From Pseudopedobacter saltans (GTDB lineage Bacteria; Bacteroidota; Bacteroidia; Chitinophagales; Chitinophagaceae), in assembly GCA_003241175.1 (NCBI GenBank), contig QFOI01000424.1:1-5133 (forward strand): a DNA stretch of 5,133 bases. The letters are read 5' to 3'. The translations under genes were made by a program, and so were the position numbers. Shown piece by piece: positions 1 through 4,873 of the stretch. Positions within the stretch are counted from its first letter, which is position 1. Each line of letters opens with the position of its first letter. Below the pieces are notes generated by a model. It ran no database searches. It saw nothing but the letters and a program-made list of their open reading frames with translations, and was not told the origin of the DNA.

Positions 1-667
1 GTGTCCATAGTGCGGGTTTGAATTCGTCCAAAACCCAACGTTTATCTTCCAAAGCGATAGCAGGATTTTTCAATTGCCTTGCACTATTCAGATCGTCAAT
101 CAATCCATAGTTGGGGCGTTTCCATTGGAAGCGTGTACCACGTGGACTTTGTTCTTTACCGAATGCATAAAAGCCAATATCATCCTTGGTTTTGAATGCG
201 CCATCTTCCCAATTGCCATAACTATATTGTTCGCCAAAATCATTGATGATGCGAGGATTGTGCATTAAGTTGGCTTGTATGTCTGCCAATCTTTCACATG
301 CCAAATCATTGTTGAGTGAACCCAACATCATTCCGTTTAGTTCACCTCTAAATTTTAGAATCGAAGGAATGATTAACCCAAAAACAACAGACTTTCCAAA
401 TCCACGAAACATTTGTTCCAAAAAGATATTATTTGGATTGTCCAATATTTCCTGCATTGTCCTTTCGTGGTTTTTCGAGAATGGCGCATATGCATAATCT
501 TGGTAATAGTAGTAGGCAAAAGCAATCGGATTAGCTAAAAGCCCATCAATACGTTCACGCTTTTCCTTGCTTCCTTCGTTTCGGTCAATAGGATTAGAAG
601 ACTTGATCATGTCGCACAAGTCCTGAAAATCTATGAGTAACTTTTTATCACCGGGTTTATGCAGCAT
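1..667 (-). CDS. terL: Phage terminase large subunit, N-terminal ATPase part (partial)
   Basis: This is the motor ATPase that drives phage DNA into the prohead. The reading frame is open from an ATG at 667-665 down to base 1, giving 222 residues; the rest, including the expected nuclease domain, lies beyond the left edge. Visible motifs are a Walker A-like RGFGKS at residues 88-93 and a Walker B-like YGLIDDL at 187-193, with D191 and D192 as the acidic pair. A segment with G170, K171, S174 and R176-G177 lies just before Walker B, as in many phage terminases of the RG...RP-(hydrophobic)-DD type. The start codon lies inside the 3' end of the small-subunit gene (11-base overlap, ATGCTGCATAA), which supports translational coupling and fixes the start. 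The terminase call rests on motif order and on the neighbouring small subunit; the exact family is not determined. Confidence 0.87.
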   Translation of the reverse strand, partial: MLHKPGDKKLLIDFQDLCDMIKSSNPIDRNEGSKEKRERIDGLLANPIAFAYYYYQDYAYAPFSKNHERTMQEILDNPNNIFLEQMFRGFGKSVVFGLIIPSILKFRGELNGMMLGSLNNDLACERLADIQANLMHNPRIINDFGEQYSYGNWEDGAFKTKDDIGFYAFGKEQSPRGTRFQWKRPNYGLIDDLNSARQLKNPAIALEDKRWVLDEFKPALWT

Positions 668-1106
668 TGAGTTCGTCGGCTTTTTGTTTTAAGAATTCGA
701 ACATTTCAGGTGCGAAGGCTTTCGCTTTCTCATGGTCTACCTTCATTTCCCACTCTAGGAATTCACGTAATACACCATGATAGTTGGACAGGTTGAATTT
801 TCGCTTCAAACTATTGATGCTATTGGTCAGCTTGATGATTTGATCCGTTTCGGACGCATCCAACGGACGCTTGGCATCTTTTGCCGTTTTGTTGATCAGG
901 GCAATGTTGTGGTAGAATTCTCGGATCAACTGGTTGACGGTCACTTGTGATGCTGTCTTGTCGAGATCCCAATTGTTTTCCTTCACCCATTTTGATAGTT
1001 GTTGCGGTGACACGTCCACGATTTTGCATATCTCTTTTTGCGTCAATTCCGTATTGCAAAAGAGATCGTATGCCTTGTCAAATTCTTCCGTTTTTTTCTT
1101 GCCCAT
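657..1106 (-). CDS. terS: Phage terminase small subunit
   Basis: This 149-residue protein is the likely DNA-recognition subunit of the packaging machine. Residues about 20-43 (LTQKEICKIVDVSPQQLSKW, with flanks) form a helix-turn-helix of the resolvase/transposase-like type common in small terminases. The remainder (about 55-149) is predicted helical, charged and rich in Lys/Glu, which fits the oligomerisation part of the family. The length is typical. ATG at 1106 is the only reasonable start; the stop overlaps the start of the large terminase by 11 bases on the same strand. Similar Bacteroidota proteins are sometimes named DUF1804-like or transposase-like because of the HTH. The terminase role is inferred from HTH plus position directly upstream of a Walker-motif terminase. 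Confidence 0.8.
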   Translation of the reverse strand: MGKKKTEEFDKAYDLFCNTELTQKEICKIVDVSPQQLSKWVKENNWDLDKTASQVTVNQLIREFYHNIALINKTAKDAKRPLDASETDQIIKLTNSINSLKRKFNLSNYHGVLREFLEWEMKVDHEKAKAFAPEMFEFLKQKADELNAA

Positions 1107-1125
1107 CCGTTCGGTGTTTTTCTAG

Positions 1126-1135
1126 TGCAAAGTTC
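1126..1135 (-). promoter_or_regulatory. Candidate -7 promoter element for the terminase operon
   Basis: Read on the minus strand this is GAACTTTGCA, ending 19 bases before the terminase small-subunit ATG. GAACTTTG differs by one base from the Bacteroidota -7 consensus TAnnTTTG. An identical 10-mer stands upstream of the divergent protease gene at 1253-1262. No good -33 TTTG partner is visible about 20 bases upstream, so it may instead be an operator half-site. Confidence 0.35.
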
Positions 1136-1168
1136 TACACTATAATAGGCATGGGCTTTTTGCAGTTT

Positions 1169-1197
1169 CTATAAGGTGCAAAAATCTTACCTTATAG
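1169..1197. repeat. Perfect 9-base inverted repeat, likely operator
   Basis: CTATAAGGT (1169-1177) and its exact reverse complement ACCTTATAG (1189-1197) are separated by 11 bases, so the half-site centres lie 20 bases apart, about two helical turns. This geometry suits a dimeric DNA-binding protein contacting one face of the DNA. Related CTATAA sequences recur at 1140-1145 (CTATAA) and 1213-1218 (CTATAA), suggesting a cluster of degenerate sites. The element lies roughly in the middle of the divergent intergenic region. Confidence 0.5.
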
Positions 1198-1252
1198 GTA
1201 AACTTTTTGACACTATAAGAAACCACGATTTCACAACCGTTACAAACCGTCT

Positions 1253-1262
1253 GAACTTTGCA
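1253..1262 (+). promoter_or_regulatory. Candidate -7 promoter element for the capsid operon
   Basis: GAACTTTGCA ends 26 bases before the protease ATG at 1289. It is the exact inverted copy of 1126-1135, so the two divergent genes share the same element at similar distance. GAACTTTG is one mismatch from the Bacteroidota -7 consensus TAnnTTTG. A weak TTTC around 1230 could stand in for the -33 box. Operator function is the alternative. Confidence 0.35.
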
Positions 1263-1288
1263 TTCACAAAAGCAATCAACGAGATTAC

Positions 1289-2236
1289 ATGGCATTCAAG
1301 AAGACATTTGTTATTTCAGACGAAACGGTAAACAGTCATGGCTTTGTTACAAAAACAAGCGGTATTGATCTTTCCATTGCGAAAGTGAATTGCCCTGCTT
1401 TTTATGACCATCGCACATGGGAAACACCCATTGGACACTGGGAAAACTTCCGTGTTGAGAATAACAGACTATTGGGTGATGTCGTAATTGAAGGTGCAGA
1501 CGATCGGGAAAAGGAATATGTCAGAAAGATTGAAAACGGTGACATCAAGGGTGCATCCTTTGGTGCTGATCCTTATCAATGGAACGATGACCCTTTACAA
1601 TTGACGGCTGGGCAAACAAGCCCAACGCTTGAAAAGTGTCAAATATTTGAGGTCTCTATCACTCCGCTTCCTGCCAATACTGCATGCATCGCCTTAAAGA
1701 AAGATGGCAATGTAATCACGCTGAACGCCAACGCTCAGAACAATATCGTTCCGTCATTAAAAAAAGAAATCGACATGAAATCCATCGCTTTAAAATTGGG
1801 ATTGTCTGAAAATGCTACCGAAAGCGAAATCTTAGCAGAATTGGGGAAAGTACAACTTGCCAAAAAAAATGCTGAAACCATTGCAGAAAACGTACTTGCC
1901 AAAGCAGGTGAAGGATTAGAAGAAAGCCAAAAGGAAACCTATGTAATCCTTAGTAAAGCCAATCCCGAACATGCCATAAAATTTGCCGAAAAATGCAAAG
2001 CTGAAAATATTGCGGCTACTGCTGAGCCTATACAGTCCGACACTGTAAAGTTGCATAAAGATGTCAAGGTCTCCGACTTGATCAGAAAGCAAGGTACTAA
2101 GGTAGAAAAGGAAATGAGTTTTGACCAGTTGCGTAAAACCAACCCTGTAGAATTGGCACGCATCAAAAAAGAAGAACCTGAAAAATACGACCAATTGGTT
2201 AAAGCATACGCCAATGGCGTACGCTACAACCCTTAG
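1289..2236 (+). CDS. Prohead maturation protease fused to scaffold-like domain
   Basis: This 315-residue protein probably cleaves capsid and scaffold during prohead maturation. Residues about 5-137 match the HK97 prohead protease pattern (peptidase S78): VNSHGFVT near the start, YDHR with candidate catalytic H41, TPIGHW at 46-51, IKGASFG at 86-92 with candidate nucleophile S90, and FEVSITPLPAN at 120-130. The C-terminal part (about 150-315) is charged, Lys/Glu/Ala-rich and predicted helical, as expected for a scaffold or delta-like region; HK97-type protease genes are often shorter, so a protease-scaffold fusion is inferred. An internal in-frame ATG at 1775 (M163) falls exactly at the domain junction. 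ATG 1289 is chosen because the conserved domain begins within a few residues. The capsid gene follows at 61 bases, on the same strand. Confidence 0.82.
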   Translation: MAFKKTFVISDETVNSHGFVTKTSGIDLSIAKVNCPAFYDHRTWETPIGHWENFRVENNRLLGDVVIEGADDREKEYVRKIENGDIKGASFGADPYQWNDDPLQLTAGQTSPTLEKCQIFEVSITPLPANTACIALKKDGNVITLNANAQNNIVPSLKKEIDMKSIALKLGLSENATESEILAELGKVQLAKKNAETIAENVLAKAGEGLEESQKETYVILSKANPEHAIKFAEKCKAENIAATAEPIQSDTVKLHKDVKVSDLIRKQGTKVEKEMSFDQLRKTNPVELARIKKEEPEKYDQLVKAYANGVRYNP

Positions 2237-2241
2237 CCGTT

Positions 2242-2296
2242 GTTAACCTATGAAACACGATTAACCTATAGTAAAAACACCTTTTTAATTATAACT
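2242..2296 (+). promoter_or_regulatory. AT-rich leader of the capsid gene with direct repeat and mini-ORF
   Basis: The leader between the protease stop and the capsid ATG holds two copies of TTAACCTAT (2243-2251 and 2261-2269), 18 bases apart. The first copy runs into a four-codon open frame, ATG AAA CAC GAT TAA (2250-2264). A T-rich tract and ATAACT directly precede the capsid start; there is no Shine-Dalgarno sequence, which is usual for Bacteroidota. The repeat could be a binding site or part of a dedicated capsid promoter; nothing proves either. Confidence 0.3.
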
Positions 2297-3322
2297 ATGA
2301 AAAACAAAAAATTCATTATCGCAATATTGTTCAACTGTCTAGTTGGATTTTTGATTGCTTCTTTTTTCCACTTTAACCCTGCTTTGGGTGCGCTAGGTGT
2401 CAACGCCATTGGTGTAACGATTGGCTATGTCAAACACCAATGCAACGGTGCAGCTTTCTTTGAAGGCCTTGCCGCAGAGGTTTGGATTGCGGATGTTTTG
2501 GAAAATCCTTATCCCGACAACTCCTTTTTGAAAGGTGCAACCGATATGAGTGCCTTGGTGGATGCCGATGCCATCAACTTAGCAGAAGCGGGTGCAGATC
2601 CTGACGTTTTAGTGGACAATACCATATATCCAATTGCGGAAGTAGACGCATCAGATTTCCCATTGAAATTGTCCCTTAAAACCTATGATACAACTAGCAC
2701 CGTTGTGCGTAACGCCGTCCAAGTTGAACAGAAGTACAATCAATACCAATTGTACCTAAACAAGCACAAAAAGGTTTTGGCTAAAAAATTGGGCATGGAT
2801 GCGGCATTCATGTATTCGCCTCAGGTTGCAGATGCTTCCAAATTCAATACAATTATCAATTTGGATGCGGCAGATAGCATCATCGATGCCATCATTGATA
2901 TGCAAACCGCTTATGGTAATGCAGACCAAACGGATGATTTGAACTTGGTTCTTTGCCCTAACCACATGGCGAAGATTAGCAAGGAAGACAAAGTGTTGTA
3001 TAAAGCCATGTTGGCGCAACCCGGTGATATGTTCTATGGCTTCAAAATTTGGAACTATTCCAAAACGCCAAACTATATCAACGCAACTAGTCAAAAAGCG
3101 GCATACGGAGTAGCGTTTGATCCTGCCATCCATAAACGTAGTTCTTTCGTATTCGTTGGAAGTGAAGTTATGGTTGCGGATGGAACGGCTGATTTCTTCT
3201 ACCAACTGAAATCACCAAGCCACAAAGGTGACGTGTTCAACTTCCAAAAGCGTGCGTTGGCTAGCAAGGAGCATCATAAACGGCTGTCCCTCCCGCTACG
3301 GCGGGAAGGGTTCAGCTTCTAA
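2297..3322 (+). CDS. Major capsid protein with hydrophobic N-terminus
   Basis: This 341-residue product is the probable shell protein of the head. The call rests on position right after the protease, on size, and on features recalled from Bacteroidota phage capsid proteins: VDNTIYPIAEVD at about 107-118, a long helix with KHKKVLAKKL at 156-165, and LVLCPNHMAKISKEDK at 217-232. ATG 2297 is preferred; extension to a TTG at 2240 would add 19 residues that look like leader sequence. The N-terminus is unusual: KNKK followed by a hydrophobic stretch at 6-24 and a second apolar run at 31-45, like a signal anchor. The last dozen or so residues (from about 328) are encoded by a GC-rich hairpin and look added to a capsid that would naturally end near residue 325. 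LFNC at 11-14 is not a good lipobox. The HK97 fold is inferred, not shown. Confidence 0.74.
   Translation: MKNKKFIIAILFNCLVGFLIASFFHFNPALGALGVNAIGVTIGYVKHQCNGAAFFEGLAAEVWIADVLENPYPDNSFLKGATDMSALVDADAINLAEAGADPDVLVDNTIYPIAEVDASDFPLKLSLKTYDTTSTVVRNAVQVEQKYNQYQLYLNKHKKVLAKKLGMDAAFMYSPQVADASKFNTIINLDAADSIIDAIIDMQTAYGNADQTDDLNLVLCPNHMAKISKEDKVLYKAMLAQPGDMFYGFKIWNYSKTPNYINATSQKAAYGVAFDPAIHKRSSFVFVGSEVMVADGTADFFYQLKSPSHKGDVFNFQKRALASKEHHKRLSLPLRREGFSF
3283..3316 (+). repeat. GC-rich stem-loop with UACG tetraloop at the capsid 3' end
   Basis: The arms are GCTG (3283-3286) with CAGC (3313-3316), and CCCTCCCGC (3288-3296) with GCGGGAAGGG (3301-3310), allowing one bulged A and a small internal loop. 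The loop is TACG (3297-3300) closed by a C-G pair, which in RNA is a UNCG-class tetraloop, known for high stability. It lies inside the last codons of the capsid gene, just before its TAA. No T-run follows, so it is not a classical intrinsic terminator. It may be an mRNA-stabilising or partial termination element, or an inserted palindromic repeat. Confidence 0.72.
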
Positions 3323-3330
3323 TCAAAGCC

Positions 3331-3837
3331 ATGAATGCATTTATCAAAATATTAAAAACTTTCCATTACGATAGTGTAAAGGACTTATGGTTAAGTCTTT
3401 TTCCATCGGGAAAATATCAACTGGCAATGGTCTCCATATCGCTAAGCACGGCAATCAGTGCCATCGACAAACTGTTTGGATTGGATGCAATGGCCTTTAT
3501 CGGGTTTATCCTGATCATGGCATTGGAACTATGGAGCGGAATCAAGGCAAGCAGCATCAAAGGTGAGAAATTCCAAAGCAGCAAGCTAAGCCGATTCACG
3601 TTCAAAGCATTTTACTACATGGTTTTGATCGCCGTTCCTTTTTGGATTTCCAATAGTTACGTCAACCACGGCAAGCATTTCATGGCCGAACTATTTGAAT
3701 GGTTGCAACTGTTTTTGGTGACGCAGATTTTCTTTGAAAACCTATTGTCCATTTTTGAAAACCTAAGCGTGATTACCGGAAAGGACAAGACCGCTTGGAT
3801 CGTCAAGATCAAGGATAAAATAACCGGAATCTTTTGA
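3331..3837 (+). CDS. Phage holin family protein
   Basis: This 168-residue membrane protein is a likely holin, which forms holes in the inner membrane at the time of lysis. Apolar segments lie at about 30-45, 52-68, 93-108 and 121-142. Between the second and third is a polar turn, ELWSGIKASSIKGEKFQSSK (66-85), which matches the D/E-x-x-x-G-x-x-K-A...F-x-S-x-K pattern of the phage_holin_4 (toxin secretion/holin) family; K92-A93 continues the pattern. The length is slightly above the usual 130-150. It begins 8 bases after the capsid stop and ends 4 bases before the candidate spanin, so it is co-transcribed with both. A holin-like transporter is the alternative, but the phage context favours lysis. 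Confidence 0.8.
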   Translation: MNAFIKILKTFHYDSVKDLWLSLFPSGKYQLAMVSISLSTAISAIDKLFGLDAMAFIGFILIMALELWSGIKASSIKGEKFQSSKLSRFTFKAFYYMVLIAVPFWISNSYVNHGKHFMAELFEWLQLFLVTQIFFENLLSIFENLSVITGKDKTAWIVKIKDKITGIF

Positions 3838-3841
3838 GTAT

Positions 3842-4417
3842 ATGAGTAACAAGTTATGTGTCATAGGTATGGTTTTGTTGTTGTCGGCATGTTCCCGTAA
3901 GGTGAACAAATCGATGGAACGAAGCGAACAGTCCACTGAGCAGCAAACGCACTTGGTTGACACATCTTCCTATAAGTGGAAAAACACCACTACCAAAACG
4001 CTCTACTATGGTGACACGCTCAAAGGTTCCCTGTATTTTGACATTCCCGATTCCATAAAAGGCAAGGCAGGTGTGGTTCTTTTGGATTCGTTGGAAAGCA
4101 ACGGTATCAAAATAACAATAGGGATACTACCCTCACCAACCGGAATAAAAACACAGATAAAAGCTATTAGCAAGCCGCAAAACGGCAATGAAACCACCAT
4201 AAACGAAGGTAGCCAAAGCCAAGGTACAGACTTGAAATCCAATACCAAGGCCGTTATCATCAACGAACAATCAAATAAAAACACCTCAACATCCTATGGC
4301 GGTTGGGTAAAAGGTTTAGTGGTTTTCCTTCTGATCCTTTCCGCCATATTCTTTGTTGTAAAAAAGTTTAACCTATGGCAAAAGCTCAAAACACTAGTGC
4401 AAAAAATAATCAAGTAA
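3842..4417 (+). CDS. Lipoprotein with C-terminal membrane helix; candidate unimolecular spanin
   Basis: This 191-residue product has an N-terminal lipoprotein signal (MSNKLCVIGMVLLLSAC, lipobox LSAC, lipidated C17) and a C-terminal transmembrane helix at about 155-173, followed by a basic tail (KKFNLWQKLKTLVQKIIK without a break to the end). The middle holds a stretch of likely beta strands (about 52-110) and a Ser/Thr/Asn/Gln-rich linker (112-152). This is the architecture of u-spanins such as phage T1 gp11: one protein anchored in the outer membrane by lipid and in the inner membrane by a C-terminal helix, fusing the two after peptidoglycan loss. No acidic surface-export signal follows C17, consistent with the inner leaflet of the outer membrane. 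It follows the holin by 4 bases. The topology is seen; the spanin role is inferred, and no sequence family was recognised. Confidence 0.62.
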   Translation: MSNKLCVIGMVLLLSACSRKVNKSMERSEQSTEQQTHLVDTSSYKWKNTTTKTLYYGDTLKGSLYFDIPDSIKGKAGVVLLDSLESNGIKITIGILPSPTGIKTQIKAISKPQNGNETTINEGSQSQGTDLKSNTKAVIINEQSNKNTSTSYGGWVKGLVVFLLILSAIFFVVKKFNLWQKLKTLVQKIIK

Positions 4418-4800
4418 GCGAAACGCCGAATGCGGAAAGCACAACGCCAACCATTACGGAAAACGCAACGCTTGAAAATCCAATAGTGGAAAATGTGAAT
4501 CAAGAAGGTGGATCACCTGAAAGCGAAACGCCGAATGCAGAAAGTACAACGCAGGAAGGGCAGGAAAATACCAATTCCATTAATGTCGAAACCGTTAAAG
4601 ATGATGAAATTGAACCACAGGTTGATTACGAAGACGAAGCATTGATTGCACGTTATAAAAAATTATATCCTCAAAACAAGGTGTTCCACTTGACCTCCGA
4701 CAAACAAGTTTTTTTGGATAGTGGTAAACGTGATGCGGATGCACATCAAAAAACGTTAGGCTACGGATCACTGAAAAGCTACCACCAACACACGATTTAA
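4375..4800 (+). CDS. Small acidic phage protein of unknown function
   Basis: This product of 141 residues has two parts. Residues 1-88 are low complexity, rich in Glu, Asn, Thr, Ser and Pro, and almost certainly disordered; the decapeptide SETPNAESTT occurs twice (15-24 and 50-59). Residues about 89-141 look folded and conserved in style: ALIARYKKLYPQ, then VFHLTSDKQVFLD at 103-115 and DADAHQKTL at 120-128. This C-terminal pattern resembles short hypothetical proteins found before DUF2586 sheath genes in Bacteroidota phages, but I cannot name a function; a head-completion, neck or decoration role is only a guess from position. ATG 4375 is its only Met, so it overlaps the upstream gene by 43 bases in another frame; a later non-ATG start is possible. 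Confidence 0.66.
   Translation: MAKAQNTSAKNNQVSETPNAESTTPTITENATLENPIVENVNQEGGSPESETPNAESTTQEGQENTNSINVETVKDDEIEPQVDYEDEALIARYKKLYPQNKVFHLTSDKQVFLDSGKRDADAHQKTLGYGSLKSYHQHTI
4416..4552 (+). repeat. Two in-frame 32-base direct repeats
   Basis: Bases 4416-4447 and 4521-4552 agree at 30 of 32 positions, differing by G/A and C/T at third-codon positions. The copies lie 105 bases (35 codons) apart in the same frame and encode SETPNAESTT twice. Silent third-position differences suggest a duplication kept for its protein sequence, or a duplication old enough to have lost only silent sites. Confidence 0.8.
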
Positions 4801-4810
4801 ATTAAAAGTT

Positions 4811-4866
4811 ATGAGTGATGAGTTATAAGTCTTAATTCACTCATAAATCATCACTCATAAATCATC
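4811..4866. repeat. Heptamer array with dyad symmetry upstream of the sheath gene
   Basis: The stretch divides into eight units of 7 bases. Three left units are ATGAGTG, ATGAGTT and ATAAGTC; then a TTAATTC spacer; then ACTCATA and AATCATC, each present twice. The right half is nearly the reverse complement of the left, so 4811-4826 pairs with 4843-4858 at 15 of 16 positions around a 16-base loop. The right half is also a tandem repeat of period 14 (4841-4854 and 4855-4868). It fills the 73-base gap between two phage genes and could act as a weak terminator, RNA structure or repeat element; no T-run follows it. Confidence 0.75.
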
Positions 4867-4873
4867 ATTAGAA

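Larger units (their letters stand above)
1107..1288. promoter_or_regulatory. Divergent control region between packaging and capsid operons
   Basis: This 182-base stretch has no convincing gene and separates two divergent transcription units, so it must contain at least one start site for each strand unless the operons are read from outside. It is AT-rich and dense in repeats: the 10-mer GAACTTTGCA in inverted orientation near both ends, a 9-base inverted repeat in the middle, a TTTTTGCA/TGCAAAAA inverted pair (1157-1164/1177-1184), and two copies of ACACTATA (1137-1144 and 1210-1217). A TTGACA is present at 1207-1212, but no well-spaced sigma70-like partner is evident. Binding by a phage late activator, a repressor or the small terminase (a packaging site) are all possible; the sequence does not choose between them. 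Confidence 0.55.

Noticed and set aside
74..497. Plus-strand open frames opposite the large terminase
   Set aside because: The minus strand carries a full open frame with Walker A and B motifs; the plus-strand frames are antisense shadows without domains.
820..1059. A second minus-strand open frame within the small terminase gene
   Set aside because: It is nested out of frame in a gene with a clear helix-turn-helix and proper operon overlap; its product has no recognisable features.
1207..1212. TTGACA as a sigma70 -35 box
   Set aside because: No TATAAT-like box at 16-18 bases follows, and Bacteroidota use a different promoter consensus.
2240..2296. Longer capsid protein from a TTG at 2240
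   Set aside because: The 19 added residues come from repeat-bearing leader DNA, the start is TTG, and ATG 2297 followed by KNKK gives a natural N-terminus.
2327..2338. LFNC at capsid residues 11-14 as a lipobox
   Set aside because: Asn precedes Cys, whereas lipoboxes need a small residue there; a lipidated capsid protein is also implausible.
2756..3205. A 149-codon minus-strand open frame opposite the capsid gene
   Set aside because: It lies wholly antisense to the well-supported capsid frame, has no recognisable domain or promoter, and its composition is that of a reversed coding strand.
3283..3322. The capsid-end hairpin as an intrinsic terminator
   Set aside because: No run of T follows the stem, and it lies within the coding frame with the holin only 8 bases past the stop; partial attenuation remains possible.
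4811..4868. The heptamer array as a CRISPR array
   Set aside because: Units are 7 bases with no unique spacers and no cas genes nearby.
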